A stretch of 64,000 bases of DNA from Pectobacterium carotovorum. GTDB lineage: Bacteria > Pseudomonadota > Gammaproteobacteria > Enterobacterales > Enterobacteriaceae. Of the stretch, positions 9,261 through 18,566 are shown piece by piece (position 1 is the first letter of the stretch; the number at the start of each line of letters is the position of its first letter). Below the pieces are notes generated by a model. The model was not told the origin of the DNA. It did not search any database and was given only the letters and a program-made list of their open reading frames with translations. The stretch covers positions 2,232,001 to 2,296,000 of the forward strand of contig CP066552.1 of the NCBI GenBank assembly GCA_016415585.1, written 5' to 3'. The position numbers were made by a program, and so were the translations under genes.

Positions 9261-12137
9261 ATGAAGAATAGTCACCATGATTTATTTGCTGCTTTTACTC
9301 TTCCCAACGGCGCGATGCTGAAAAACCGGGTACTGATGGCACCTATGACCACCTGTAGCGGTTTTTACGATGGGAGCGTGACCAAAGAGCTGGTGGAATA
9401 TTATCAGGCTAGAGCAGGCAGTATCGGCACCGTGATTGTGGAATGCTGTTTTATTGATGACAAAGGGTTGGCCTTTCCCGGCGCGATAGGGATAGACAAC
9501 GACGACAAAATTGGCGGACTGACCAAAATAGCGACGGCGATTAAAGAAAAAGGGTCGACGGCGATCCTGCAAATTTATCACGGCGGCCGTATGGTCGAAC
9601 CCCGTTTTATCGGTGGTGCGACGCCGGTTGCCCCGAGCGCGATTGCCGCGCCGCGTGCGGGAGCCATCGTTCCTGTTGCCCTGTCGGGCGATGAGGTTGA
9701 CGCCATGATCGGCAAGTTTGGCGATGCCGTCCATCGCGCCATTCAGGCGGGCTTCGATGGTGTGGAAATTCACGGTGCGAACACTTACCTTATTCAGCAA
9801 TTCTATTCTCCCCACTCTAATCAGCGCTCAGATAAATGGGGTGGCAGCCGTGACAAACGCGCGGCCTTCCCGCTGGCAGTGTTGGATATCACCCACGAGG
9901 TCGCGGGTAAATACGCCGATCCTTCGTTCATCATCGGTTATCGTTTCTCGCCGGAAGAGATCGAAGAACCGGGTATTCATTTTGATGATTCTCTCTATCT
10001 GCTGGAAAAATTGGCGGCGCGTGGGCTGGATTATGTTCATTTCTCTATGGGAAATATTCTGCGCTCGTCCATTATCGAAACAAACGACCCGACCCCGCTG
10101 ATTAAGAAATATGTTGCCCGCCGTTCCGTGACATTAGCGGCAGTTCCGGTGATTGGCGTAGGGGATATTGTCAATCAGGCAGACGCGGATGCGGCGCTGG
10201 AAAATGGTTATGACCTGATTGCCGTCGGCAGAGCCTGTATTGCTTATCCAGACTGGACAGATCGCATTGCCGAGCAGGAAAAACTCGATCTTTATATTGC
10301 CAGCGATAAACGTGAAGCATTAACGATCCCTGAACCGCTGTGGCGCTTTTCATTGGTTGAAGCCATGATTCGGGACGTGAATTTAACCGGTAAAAAATTT
10401 AAATCCGGGATTTATCAGGAAAATGTTCAGGATGAATGTGGCGAGCTGCGAATTGCTATCCATTTTGAGCAGAATCGGGTCGCCGATATTGCGCTGGAGA
10501 ATAGCGAGATTGATGATTCACTGAAAATCAGTTTTGAAATTATCCGCGAACGCATTCTGGATACCAATAGCCCCCACGTTGATGCCGTAACGGGCGCAAC
10601 GGCGCAGAGTGAAGCCATTAAAAAAGCCGTTACCAAGGCGATGGTGAAATCGAGCAAAGACGCCATTATTGCCGACGGCGGTAACCCAGACGCGCGTCGC
10701 GAAGCGGATGTGGTGGTGATTGGCAGCGGTGGCGCGGGGCTGGCGGCAGCGATTCAAGCTAGCGAAGAGGGCGCGCGCGTTATCGTCATTGAAAAGATGC
10801 CAGTCATCGGCGGCAATACCATCAAGGCCTCTGCCGGTATGAACGCGGCGGGAACCGTCTTCCAACAAAATAAAGGTATCGAAGATAGCCAGGCGCTGTT
10901 CTATGACGAAACGCTGAAAAGCGGCAAACAGAAGAACAATCCCGCACTGGTGCAATACTTCGTCGATCATGCGCCTGACGCGATCAACTGGCTGGCGCAG
11001 CACGAGATTGAACTGAGCGACATCACCACGACGGGTGGTATGAGCGTTGACAGAACGCATCGCCCTGCTAACGGCGCAGCGGTGGGCGGCTATCTGGTCA
11101 GCGGGCTGATTAAGAACCTCAATAAATACAATATTGAGGTGCTGCTGGAAACGTCGGTAACTGAAATTGTGCAGGAGAAAGGCAAGGTTAGTGCCGTCAG
11201 AGTCGTCAATGAGGAGCAGGAAGCGAGCCTGATTGCGACAAAAACGGTGATTGTCGCCACGGGCGGTTTTAGTGCCAATCAGGCGATGGTGGAGTCATAC
11301 CGCCCAGACCTGAAAGGCTTCGTCACCACCAACCACAAAGGCGCCACGGGCGGCGGCATTCGTCTGCTGGAACAGATCGGCGCGGATACGGTGGACATGG
11401 GGGAAATTCAAACCCATCCGACGGTTGAACAGACAACCTCTTATCTGATCTCCGAATCCATTCGCGGCGGCGGGGCTATTCTGGTGTCGCAGCGCGGGGA
11501 GCGTTTCTTTAACGAAATGGAGACGCGGGATAACGTTTCGTCCGCCATCGTCAACCTGCCGGAAGAATGCGCGTACATCCTGTTCGACGAGCAGGTCAGA
11601 AACCGCAATCGGGCGGTCGAAGAGTATGTCGCACAGGGGCTGACCGTCAGTGCGGGTAGCGTTGCTGAACTGGCTGACAAGCTCAATATGCCGCCAGCGG
11701 CGCTGCACGCCACGTTCGAACGTTACAATGCCTTTATTGCCGGTAAACACGATGAAGATTTTGGTCGTACCACGGGGATGCGTGATCCGCTGAATCAGGC
11801 ACCTTACTACGCGATTAAAGTGGCACCGGGCGTGCATCATACGATGGGCGGCGTGACCATTAACGAAAAAGCGGAAGTGCTGAATCGCCATAAAGAGACG
11901 ATCTCTGGGGCTTATGCCGCAGGGGAAGTGGTTGGCGGGATCCACGGGGCGAACCGCATTGGCGGCAACGCCGTAGCGGATATCATTATCTTCGGTATTC
12001 AGGCGGGGATTCAGGCAGCGGCCTATGCGCGGGCACCGCGTCGTTCCGATGCTTTTCCGACGAAGGCGCGCAAGGCAAAGTTTGCGAAAGCTGTGGCGAA
12101 AACGGCTGAAAATCAGCCGATGCTGGTAGCCGAGTAA
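9261..12137 (+). CDS. Three-domain NADH:fumarate reductase-like flavoprotein (OYE + FMN_bind + FAD_binding_2)
   Basis: The ATG at 9261 is preferred (GTGGAG upstream, and the OYE-like fold starts here), giving 958 residues; in-frame starts at 9201 and 9075 add only AT-rich, non-conserved residues. Residues 1-365 are an Old-Yellow-Enzyme barrel (HGANTYL, then a WGGS loop). Residues 385-475 are an FMN_bind domain whose DAVTGAT motif offers Thr447 for covalent FMN attachment. Residues 483-958 are a flavocytochrome-c/fumarate-reductase FAD domain (VIGSGGAGLAAA; GERFFNEMETRD; HHTMGG). The architecture matches the cytoplasmic NADH:fumarate reductase described in Klebsiella pneumoniae. No signal peptide. 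Related enzymes reduce acrylate-type compounds, so the acceptor is uncertain. The 278 bp upstream are AT-rich with no recognised operator. Confidence 0.88.
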   Translation: MKNSHHDLFAAFTLPNGAMLKNRVLMAPMTTCSGFYDGSVTKELVEYYQARAGSIGTVIVECCFIDDKGLAFPGAIGIDNDDKIGGLTKIATAIKEKGSTAILQIYHGGRMVEPRFIGGATPVAPSAIAAPRAGAIVPVALSGDEVDAMIGKFGDAVHRAIQAGFDGVEIHGANTYLIQQFYSPHSNQRSDKWGGSRDKRAAFPLAVLDITHEVAGKYADPSFIIGYRFSPEEIEEPGIHFDDSLYLLEKLAARGLDYVHFSMGNILRSSIIETNDPTPLIKKYVARRSVTLAAVPVIGVGDIVNQADADAALENGYDLIAVGRACIAYPDWTDRIAEQEKLDLYIASDKREALTIPEPLWRFSLVEAMIRDVNLTGKKFKSGIYQENVQDECGELRIAIHFEQNRVADIALENSEIDDSLKISFEIIRERILDTNSPHVDAVTGATAQSEAIKKAVTKAMVKSSKDAIIADGGNPDARREADVVVIGSGGAGLAAAIQASEEGARVIVIEKMPVIGGNTIKASAGMNAAGTVFQQNKGIEDSQALFYDETLKSGKQKNNPALVQYFVDHAPDAINWLAQHEIELSDITTTGGMSVDRTHRPANGAAVGGYLVSGLIKNLNKYNIEVLLETSVTEIVQEKGKVSAVRVVNEEQEASLIATKTVIVATGGFSANQAMVESYRPDLKGFVTTNHKGATGGGIRLLEQIGADTVDMGEIQTHPTVEQTTSYLISESIRGGGAILVSQRGERFFNEMETRDNVSSAIVNLPEECAYILFDEQVRNRNRAVEEYVAQGLTVSAGSVAELADKLNMPPAALHATFERYNAFIAGKHDEDFGRTTGMRDPLNQAPYYAIKVAPGVHHTMGGVTINEKAEVLNRHKETISGAYAAGEVVGGIHGANRIGGNAVADIIIFGIQAGIQAAAYARAPRRSDAFPTKARKAKFAKAVAKTAENQPMLVAE

Positions 12138-12253
12138 GTGATAGAAAAGAACGTGATAAAAGAGTAGTGCTAATGGCGGGCATCTGAAAGGGCGCTCGCG
12201 ATTTTTCCGACCGTTTCCTCTCTGTACCGCCATTCGATCATGGGAGTCACCGT

Positions 12254-13234
12254 ATGCCTTCTGTCGATAACGCTTACGCCTATTCCGTTCACCTGATGGG
12301 CAGCCCCATTCTGCTCAAACTGTTTGTCCATGATGAAACCGCGGTCAGGCAGGTTTTCCAACGCATCAAGCAGCTTGAAGACTTGCTAACCGTTAATCGA
12401 GCGCAGTCAGAAGTGATGAGCATCAACCATGCGGCGGGGAGAGGATACGTTTCGGTCAGTCCAGTTGTCTTTGAGTTGATTAAGCGCGCCAAAGCGGTGA
12501 GTCTGATTGAAAACAGCGGCTTTAACGTCGCGATTGGCCCCGTCGTGAAACTATGGAAAATCGGTTTTAGCGGCAGCACGGTGCCTGACAGCGAATCGAT
12601 ACAACGGGCGCTGGCATTAACGCATCCCGAGCGCATTATTCTCAGAGAGCAGGACTGCGCCGTGATGCTAGAAAGCGCGGGAATGGAGATCGACCTGGGC
12701 GCGATTGCGAAAGGCTATATCGCCGATATCGTCCGAGACGTCCTGCATCAACATGCGATTCAGGATGCGTTGATCAATCTGGGGGGAAACGTGCTCGCTA
12801 TCGGCAGCGCGTTGACGGATGAACAAGGGCTATGGAGCGTCGGGTTACAGAAGCCTTTCGCGGATCGTGATAGCCTGCTGGGCATTATTAAGGTGAAGAA
12901 CAAATCCGTGGTGACATCCGGCGTCTATGAACGCTTTTTTACCGTGGATGACCATATCTATCATCATATTCTCGATCCTCGGACGGGTTATCCGCTGGAT
13001 AATGAACTGCACAGCGTCACCGTTATCTCGAACGACTCTCTCGACGGCGATATCTACACCACGTTGCTTTATGGTATGGGCGTCAGCGCAGGCATTACCT
13101 TTCTACAACACCAGCCGGATATCGAAGCGATCTTTGTGACAAAAGCGCGAGAGATTATCTTTTCTTCTCAGCGGCATTATGTGTTTGATTTGCTAGATGA
13201 TAGCTATTTAGTTCACGTCGGAAGCATCATGTAA
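12254..13234 (+). CDS. apbE: ApbE-type FAD:protein FMN transferase
   Basis: A 326-residue ApbE protein (DLGAIAKGYIADIV; INLGGNVLAIG; ILDPRTGYP; DGDIYTTLLYGMG). ApbE cleaves FAD and attaches FMN to a Ser or Thr in an (S/T)GAT motif of a target protein. There is no signal peptide or lipobox, so it is cytoplasmic, unlike the periplasmic lipoprotein ApbE of Rnf/Nqr systems. It lies 116 bp downstream of the fumarate-reductase-like gene, whose FMN_bind domain has such a motif, so that protein is the likely substrate. The gene symbol reflects the family rather than orthology to E. coli apbE. Confidence 0.9.
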   Translation: MPSVDNAYAYSVHLMGSPILLKLFVHDETAVRQVFQRIKQLEDLLTVNRAQSEVMSINHAAGRGYVSVSPVVFELIKRAKAVSLIENSGFNVAIGPVVKLWKIGFSGSTVPDSESIQRALALTHPERIILREQDCAVMLESAGMEIDLGAIAKGYIADIVRDVLHQHAIQDALINLGGNVLAIGSALTDEQGLWSVGLQKPFADRDSLLGIIKVKNKSVVTSGVYERFFTVDDHIYHHILDPRTGYPLDNELHSVTVISNDSLDGDIYTTLLYGMGVSAGITFLQHQPDIEAIFVTKAREIIFSSQRHYVFDLLDDSYLVHVGSIM

Positions 13235-13347
13235 ACGCGAATGATGACTAATGAAAATCAGTTTCCAGAGAGTGAAAACTGAGTGCAATAGATTAATGAT
13301 GTGCGTGTTGGTGCTTTCGAATATAGTTAATCAATAAAGGTATTTAA

Positions 13348-13385
13348 AATACAATGGCTCAATGATGATATTGAGCCATTGTATT
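13348..13385. terminator. Bidirectional terminator between apbE and AidA-like gene
   Basis: A perfect 16-bp stem (13348-13363 with 13370-13385) around a 6-nt loop, with A- and T-rich flanks, between two convergent genes. Confidence 0.8.
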
Positions 13386-13403
13386 ATCTAACTAATTATA
13401 TAA

Positions 13404-13961
13404 TTACTCTTTGACTGTAATTGTCGGGTCCCACTGGAAGTAACCATAGAGTTCTTGATTTCCGCCGTGTGGTCTATAGTATAACGCAAATTGTACTTGG
13501 TAATGCTCTGTTCCTAAGTCATTTACAATTGCCTGAGCATACCAATGTTTTCGTTCAACGAATGTAACAGGGAGTGCTGAGGTGCTATTGGTTGGACTTG
13601 GTTCTGATTCTACACGAGCGCTATTAATGAACTCAAGACCGGCAAAAACAGTGTTTCCTGCATATTTAGGTAACCCATAAACTAAAACACTTGAGTCTGA
13701 GTTAGCTGATTCTGACATGCCTGTCCAGCGAATAACATCATCGCGATTTGCTTTAACATTGAGGTCGCTTGTTCCACTTCCTGATATAGTAGACTGACCC
13801 GGTGCAACCATGTATGCGTATTTGTGAGCGATCGCCTTTGGATGTTTTTCATCTCGACTAGCAGAATCAAATGGAAAATCATTGATAACACTATCTGTAT
13901 CAATAATAACTATAATATTGATAACGTTATTGCTTGAGTTACGTGGTGTGATGTTACTCAT
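13404..13961 (-). CDS. AidA/PixA-family inclusion-body protein, paralogue 1
   Basis: A 185-residue protein of the AidA/PixA family (INIIVIIDTDSVI at the N-terminus; KANRDDVIRWTGMSES; VQFALYYRP; YGYFQWDPTITV at the C-terminus). AidA is quorum-sensing-induced in Ralstonia and Burkholderia, and PixA forms crystalline inclusions in Xenorhabdus; the biochemical role is unknown. No signal peptide. Two paralogues lie at 14590 and 23122, and paralogue 3 is the closest to this one (both end FGYFQWDPTITV or YGYFQWDPTITV). AT-rich flanks differ from the surrounding backbone and suggest acquisition. Confidence 0.85.
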   Translation of the reverse strand: MSNITPRNSSNNVINIIVIIDTDSVINDFPFDSASRDEKHPKAIAHKYAYMVAPGQSTISGSGTSDLNVKANRDDVIRWTGMSESANSDSSVLVYGLPKYAGNTVFAGLEFINSARVESEPSPTNSTSALPVTFVERKHWYAQAIVNDLGTEHYQVQFALYYRPHGGNQELYGYFQWDPTITVKE

Positions 13962-14254
13962 AAGGTATCCTTTTTTAAATAATTAACAATAATTTTGAAA
14001 ATATATGTTGCGCCGCAGGTGGTGAATATATTAAGGGAAGAGTTAACTTACCCTGTTATTGATACTAGTTGTGTTATTTGGTTTTTACAATAACAACGCA
14101 AGATTATTTTTTAGATTTATTAGCTAGGGTTTTCATTATTCATCGGGTGATTTTATTATTGTTTTTCTTATAATGATTTTTTTAAATATAATTTATTTTT
14201 AATTTACACTCTAAATAATTTGAATTCCAGACAAGCAACAAGAGAGAGAATCCG

Positions 14255-14521
14255 ATGGCCTTGCTTAAGTCATTCGGGGGGAGGGATGGTGTTGTCTGGC
14301 GTCGTACACTAGATATGCCGGAGAACGATACAGGTCTGTTCCGGGTAGACTATTCTCAGGTAAAGGGGGCTGTTAGGTGAAGTTGAGCAGCTGCCTTTGG
14401 AACAATGAAAGAGGGCGAGTGTGCGCTGGCTGAACAATTGATAAGCCAGATTGTTTGTAAGGGGGGTGACCTTCCCCGAGTGGTAAAAGAAAGGCAGAAA
14501 AATATAACAAAGCCAGTCAGT
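14255..14521 (+). pseudogene. Two short in-frame ORFs, possibly a decayed gene
   Basis: An ATG at 14255 behind AGAGAGAG starts a 41-codon ORF ending at 14380. In the same frame, a 39-codon ORF runs from 14405 to 14524, separated by TGA and TGA codons. The region is clearly less AT-rich than the AidA-like genes around it. I recognise no family. It could be a broken gene of about 90 codons, two small peptides, or non-coding sequence; a G5 run at 14357-14361 is a possible frameshift site. The rest of the 13962-14589 gap is AT-rich promoter-type sequence for AidA paralogue 1. Confidence 0.25.
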
Positions 14522-14539
14522 TAAGCAACTGACTGGCTT
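14510..14539 (-). terminator. Terminator of AidA-like paralogue 2
   Basis: A perfect 13-bp stem (14510-14522 with 14527-14539) with a 4-nt loop; on the minus strand it is followed by a T-rich tail (TGTTATATTTTT). Confidence 0.7.
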
Positions 14540-14589
14540 CACCGCAGGAGGAGGTGTTTTACAATAAAGCGAAAAGATAAGATTCTTAT

Positions 14590-15132
14590 TTAGCTAAGGA
14601 CATTGATTGATGCCGCTATTTGGAAATAGGAGTAAAGTTTTGGATCATTACTCTCTGGTCTACTGTATAATGCGAATTGAATGTAATACTCTTCTTGTCC
14701 TTTATCCCTCACTGTTGACTGCATATACCAGTGTTCTTGTGCAACAAAAGATGCGGGAAGTGGTTTAGTTGAGCCCGGCACCACTGAAGTACGTTTTCTT
14801 TTGTTATAAGTCGGAGCTGTGAATGTGTCAGCGCCTGATTTTTTAGATATATTATAGATTAAAACACTCGAGTCTGCGTTAGATGACTCGGACATGGCAA
14901 ACCAACGAATAATGTCATCGATATTCGCTTTTATTTTGAGATTGCCGGTTCCAGAACCCTCGAGAGCGAAATCTCCTGTTACTACCATATAAGCAAGGCT
15001 TTTATTTTCAATTACTATCGGATTTTCCATTTTATCACTGGTTTTTATATTTTTATCGTTACGGATGGCCTCTGTGTCAAAAATAGTATTTATATTAATA
15101 ATATGATGACTTGAACGTGGGGGAGTACTCAT
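14590..15132 (-). CDS. AidA/PixA-family inclusion-body protein, paralogue 2
   Basis: A 180-residue paralogue with the same core: KANIDDIIRWFAMSESSNAD, SSVLIYNIS and YIQFALYSRPES. It diverges most at the C-terminus (YSYFQIAASINVLS instead of the WDPTITV ending), so it is the outlier of the three copies. No signal peptide. It has its own terminator and a long AT-rich upstream region, so it is probably transcribed separately from paralogue 1. Function unknown beyond the family. Confidence 0.82.
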   Translation of the reverse strand: MSTPPRSSHHIININTIFDTEAIRNDKNIKTSDKMENPIVIENKSLAYMVVTGDFALEGSGTGNLKIKANIDDIIRWFAMSESSNADSSVLIYNISKKSGADTFTAPTYNKRKRTSVVPGSTKPLPASFVAQEHWYMQSTVRDKGQEEYYIQFALYSRPESNDPKLYSYFQIAASINVLS

Positions 15133-15710
15133 GTTTACCTCATTTGTTTTTAATAATAAAGCTAATGATTATTAATGTATATTGTTTTTACATTAATACA
15201 ATTTCACTACACCTACGATTAAATGATAGATGAGCTTTTTTTTTTTGCATAATAAATGAATTTATTTTTAATAAATAATGATTTGATTTTGGTGGTGAAG
15301 GTTTTATTTCAATGAACTAAAAATACAGAGTGATTATTTCTAACAAGAATTATTTCTTGGTGTGGGTAAAAATAGTGTGGTGCTTCCGGTTGGTTTATCC
15401 TCGTATATAATGTTCGTTCTTTAGATTATCTCATACCCTGCATTAATGTTCACTGTCTACGTGATCAGTCTCCTAATATTTTGGCCTGTCGCTCATGCTG
15501 AAGTGGAGCTTATCGATGAATTCGATGAAAAATGACATTTTGTCGGCATTAAAGCCTATCAGCCTTGCTCTCCTGAAATCTATTGGGGTAACCTCTGCTG
15601 CGGTGATATAACGATGGTTTTGCGCCATTGTGTTCTTATAGCTGTTTTTTTGGACGTGTTCTGTGCCACGAAAACAGCGATAATCCAACAGACAGGGCAG
15701 GAGAATACCT
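15133..15710. other. 578-bp intergenic region, no supported gene
   Basis: AT-rich sequence upstream of both AidA paralogue 2 (minus) and ycgM (plus). It holds a 71-codon minus-strand frame at 15473-15688 that resembles no family I know and has no good ribosome-binding site. Promoters for both flanking genes must lie here, but I cannot place them reliably. Confidence 0.5.
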
Positions 15711-16367
15711 ATGTATCAACACAGAGACTGGCAGGGCGCGCTGCTTGATTTTCCAGTAAATAAAGTCGTTTGCGTCGGAAGTAACTACTCAGAACACATC
15801 AAAGAAATGGGCAGTGCGACCCCGAGTGAGCCAGTTTTATTCATCAAGCCTGAAACCGCACTGTGTGACTTATGTCAGCCTGTTGCCATCCCCAAAAAGC
15901 TGGGATCGGTTCACCACGAGGTTGAGCTGGCTGTGCTAATCGGTACGCCGTTGACGCAGGCGAATGAAGAGCGCGTCGCCCGGGCGATTGCGGGTTATGG
16001 CGTGGCGCTGGATCTGACATTGCGTGATTTGCAGTCTGAATTCAAAAAAGTGGGTCAACCGTGGGAAAAAGCCAAAGCGTTTGACGGCTCCTGCCCGATC
16101 TCCGGTTTTATTCCGGTTGCCGAGTTTGGCGATCCGCAGCAAATCGAGCTGGGTGTAAAAGTGAACGATGAAGTGCGCCAGCAGGGCAATACGCGTGATA
16201 TGATTACACCGATTCTGCCGCTGATTGCCTATATGAGCCGTTTCTTTACGTTGCGCGCGGGCGATATTATTTTAACGGGTACGCCGAAAGGGGTCGGTCC
16301 GATCCTGTCAGGCGATATGTTGACGATTACGGTGAATGATCGGACGTTGAGCACGCGTATTATCTAA
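15711..16367 (+). CDS. ycgM: Fumarylacetoacetate hydrolase-family protein YcgM
   Basis: A 218-residue FAH-family hydrolase. The metal-binding segment VHHEVELAVLIG supplies the paired Glu ligands; the central GYGVALDLTLRDLQ and the C-terminal GDIILTGTPKGVGP are family signatures. Orthologues act on oxaloacetate-type or acylpyruvate substrates. RBS GGCAGGAG precedes the ATG. It is followed by ycgN as in E. coli, which supports orthology. Confidence 0.92.
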   Translation: MYQHRDWQGALLDFPVNKVVCVGSNYSEHIKEMGSATPSEPVLFIKPETALCDLCQPVAIPKKLGSVHHEVELAVLIGTPLTQANEERVARAIAGYGVALDLTLRDLQSEFKKVGQPWEKAKAFDGSCPISGFIPVAEFGDPQQIELGVKVNDEVRQQGNTRDMITPILPLIAYMSRFFTLRAGDIILTGTPKGVGPILSGDMLTITVNDRTLSTRII

Positions 16368-16484
16368 CGCCCCGACTGCCCGTGTTGAACGACGGGCAGC
16401 AAAACCTCCCCGCCGCAACCTGCCAGAATCACACCTCTTTTTCACAATACAGATTTTTCACAATACAAAGTAACCGGAAGAAAA

Positions 16485-16931
16485 ATGACTGAACGCCCTT
16501 TTTGGCAGCAAAAAACGTTATCTGAGATGTCTGACGATGAATGGGAATCGCTGTGCGATGGCTGCGGTCAGTGCTGTTTGCATAAACTGATTGATGAGGA
16601 TACTGAGGAAATTTACTTTACCAACGTCGCCTGCAATCAACTGAATATTAAAAGCTGCCAGTGCCGTAACTATGAGAAACGCTTCGAGTATGAGCCGGAC
16701 TGCATCAAGCTGACGCGTGAAAACCTGCTGACGTTTAACTGGCTACCAGCGACCTGTGCTTATCGCCTGATTCATGAACGTGAAGGTTTACCGCAATGGC
16801 ATCCGCTGGTATGCGGTACTAAAACGGCAATGCACCGTGAGCGCATCTCCGTGCGTCATATCGCCGTAAGCGAGAGTGAGGTGGTGGACTGGCAGGATCA
16901 TATTTTTAACAAACCCGAATGGGCGCGATAG
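16485..16931 (+). CDS. ycgN: YcgN, cysteine-cluster protein (UPF0260/YkgJ-like)
   Basis: A 148-residue protein with the conserved cysteine pattern CDGCGQCC followed by further cysteines ([32 protein letters not shown]), a probable metal or Fe-S site of the YkgJ type. Function is unknown. It follows ycgM as in E. coli, with a 117-bp gap, and is closed by the terminator at 16987. Confidence 0.92.
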   Translation: MTERPFWQQKTLSEMSDDEWESLCDGCGQCCLHKLIDEDTEEIYFTNVACNQLNIKSCQCRNYEKRFEYEPDCIKLTRENLLTFNWLPATCAYRLIHEREGLPQWHPLVCGTKTAMHRERISVRHIAVSESEVVDWQDHIFNKPEWAR

Positions 16932-16986
16932 TTATTGTTCGGTGTGGGCGGTTGTCTGGTTGAAACTGTTTACTGGTTAAAACAAG

Positions 16987-17025
16987 AAGCCCCTCAATCT
17001 TAATCACTCAGAAGAGGGGCTTTTT
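16987..17025 (+). terminator. Terminator after ycgN
   Basis: Stem AAGCCCCTC (16987-16995) pairs with GAGGGGCTT (17014-17022), followed by a T run. Confidence 0.85.
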
Positions 17026-17048
17026 ATCGGGGGGAGAGTCGGTGTTCA

Positions 17049-17144
17049 TCAGTCATCCCATCTGGGGCTTAGGTATGCAGCCAGAAAGCTGAGAAAAAGA
17101 AGGCCGCCTAATACGGCGATGAAGACTTTGATACTGCCTAACAT
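17049..17144 (-). CDS. 31-residue single-span membrane protein
   Basis: The minus-strand ATG at 17144 follows a good ribosome-binding site (CAGGAG, 9 nt). The peptide begins MLGSIKVFIAVLGGLLFLSF, forms one hydrophobic helix and ends in a charged tail (SPRWDD). It is too short for standard gene finders. The composition and RBS argue that it is real; E. coli has many small membrane proteins of this size. No function can be assigned. It lies in the 16932-17464 gap, which otherwise holds the ycgN terminator. Confidence 0.6.
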   Translation of the reverse strand: MLGSIKVFIAVLGGLLFLSFLAAYLSPRWDD

Positions 17145-17464
17145 GGTTGTTTCTCCTGAGTAGATTAATTGCGATAGAAATACCTCATAGGGTGAAAAGT
17201 CATCGTTGACCTGCGGTATGTACTATAGACATGGGGGATATGTTCATGAAGAAAAAACGCTCAGAAAACGGGGCGTGGTTTACATATCGTTGAGGTAAAA
17301 AACACCACGCCACACTTCACTGCCGAAGCGGGAATGCTCATCTGTTTTTTGCCTTCCACTTCACACTTTTCTTGTTCATTGTGCGAATCATGCTGCCTTC
17401 TCCGGCATAAATCGTGACGTGTTGTATAATTTTAGAGCCACGTAACCAGCAGGAGGGAGAGTAT

Positions 17465-17662
17465 GTGATTAACTTTGAGAAAATTATTCTTGAGTACAGC
17501 GAGCAGTACACAGACTTTGCTGCCTCCACCATTGCTTTTATGGAAAGTCAGGAAAAAAAGATCGACGCAGATGAAATATCACGAAGAATTCCGCAGGAAA
17601 AAAGGCCTTTTTTTAACGAACGATTAGGCCATTATCGCGATATCTACAGGCCGCAGCAGTGA
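17465..17662 (+). CDS. Small hypothetical protein (65 residues)
   Basis: A GTG at 17465 lies 5 nt after GGAGGGAG, a much stronger start than the in-frame ATG at 17414. The 65-residue product is charged, soluble and helical (INFEKIILEYSEQYTDF; PFFNERLGHYRD). I do not recognise the family. A strong hairpin follows at 17700. Confidence 0.65.
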   Translation: MINFEKIILEYSEQYTDFAASTIAFMESQEKKIDADEISRRIPQEKRPFFNERLGHYRDIYRPQQ

Positions 17663-17699
17663 CGATGGGCGCAAACCAGTGAGGCGTAGAAACGGTTAC

Positions 17700-17729
17700 G
17701 AAAAGCCCGACAACCTTGTCGGGCTTTTC
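17700..17729. terminator. Terminator hairpin
   Basis: A 14-bp perfect inverted repeat (17700-17713 with 17716-17729), AAAAGCCCGAC type with a T4 end, serving the small gene at 17465 and possibly also dsbB from the other side. Confidence 0.75.
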
Positions 17730-17740
17730 GATTTATATCC

Positions 17741-17838
17741 GTCATACTTCAAATTGCAAAGCGTTGGCTCGTTAGGCCAACGCTTTGCGTTGTTCAAACG
17801 TTAACGTTTGTCCTGAGACTCGAATTATTTAGGGTATA
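17741..17838. repeat. Intergenic palindromic repeat element
   Basis: Begins GTCATACTTCAAATTGCA and ends ACTCGAATTATTTAGGGTAT, ends I associate with dispersed repeats in Pectobacterium and Serratia. Inside are a 13-bp stem (17756-17768 with 17776-17788) and a perfect 16-bp palindrome CAAACGTTAACGTTTG at 17795-17810. It lies directly after the dsbB stop codon. Confidence 0.6.
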
Positions 17839-17841
17839 TCA

Positions 17842-18372
17842 TTAACGGCTGAAGAGATCGCGACGCTTGGGACGAAAAGGCTGGGCGATCAGCACTAGCA
17901 CGGCAATCAACAGATAAGCGGCGAAGATGCCAAGTAGCCATTGCGGCATTTCCATAGAAAGAAATGACCACTGACGCTCTGAGCAATCCCCTGTTGCATT
18001 GAAAATGGCGGGTAGCCATTTGTCCAAAGGTAACCAGGACGGGAAGCTGACAAAGAAGTCACAGGTATTAAACGGCGACGGATTTAACAAAATATCCGTG
18101 TGTTTCCATGCCAGCCTAAGCCCTTCGTAAGAACTGTATATCCATAGCGCGATAGCGGGGTAACGCAACGGAGTTGATGGCGCCATGGCACCAACAATAC
18201 CTGCTGCGAACACGCCCCACAGCGCGCAGCGCTGGTAGATACACAGCACGCACGGTTTTAATAGCATAACGTGCTGAAAATAGAGCGCAGTCAATTCCAA
18301 CGCTAAAGCAGTAAACGCCAGCAGCAGCCACGCACCACGCCCGCGTGAGCAACGATTAAGAAATCGCAACAT
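17842..18372 (-). CDS. dsbB: Disulfide bond formation protein DsbB
   Basis: A 176-residue, four-helix inner-membrane quinone reductase that reoxidises DsbA. All four essential cysteines are at E. coli positions: Cys41-Val-Leu-Cys44 in the first periplasmic loop, Cys104 and Cys130 in the second. Disulfide formation is needed for several secreted soft-rot enzymes. nhaB lies upstream in the same orientation, as in E. coli, but 194 bp away. Confidence 0.95.
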   Translation of the reverse strand: MLRFLNRCSRGRGAWLLLAFTALALELTALYFQHVMLLKPCVLCIYQRCALWGVFAAGIVGAMAPSTPLRYPAIALWIYSSYEGLRLAWKHTDILLNPSPFNTCDFFVSFPSWLPLDKWLPAIFNATGDCSERQWSFLSMEMPQWLLGIFAAYLLIAVLVLIAQPFRPKRRDLFSR

Positions 18373-18566
18373 AAAAATATTCCATGCTAAACATGATTAA
18401 AGCAGCAGTGTAAACCGTTCTGGCTTCACTGCCATCATTTCACTGTGCAAAACGTAACGATATGTTTATTTGATGCTTTTCTATCATTATGTGGCGACGA
18501 AAAGCGTATTGATAACGTCATCAAGACGGAAATTGTCGCCACCGTGATGACTATACACGATCGTGA

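Noticed and set aside
14375..14390. In-frame TGA codons at the small ORFs considered as selenocysteine sites
   Set aside because: No SECIS-like hairpin directly after the codon and no selenoprotein family resemblance.
14309..14542. 77-codon minus-strand frame after AidA paralogue 2
   Set aside because: It spans the terminator hairpin of that gene and has no family resemblance.
15473..15688. 71-codon minus-strand frame upstream of ycgM
   Set aside because: No recognisable family, no good ribosome-binding site, and it occupies the region expected to hold the ycgM promoter.
18491..18542. Inverted repeat GTGGCGAC/GTCGCCAC between dsbB and nhaB, considered as a small RNA or terminator
   Set aside because: The 36-nt interior is long, there is no U tract, and no known RNA matches; it may only be a weak structure.
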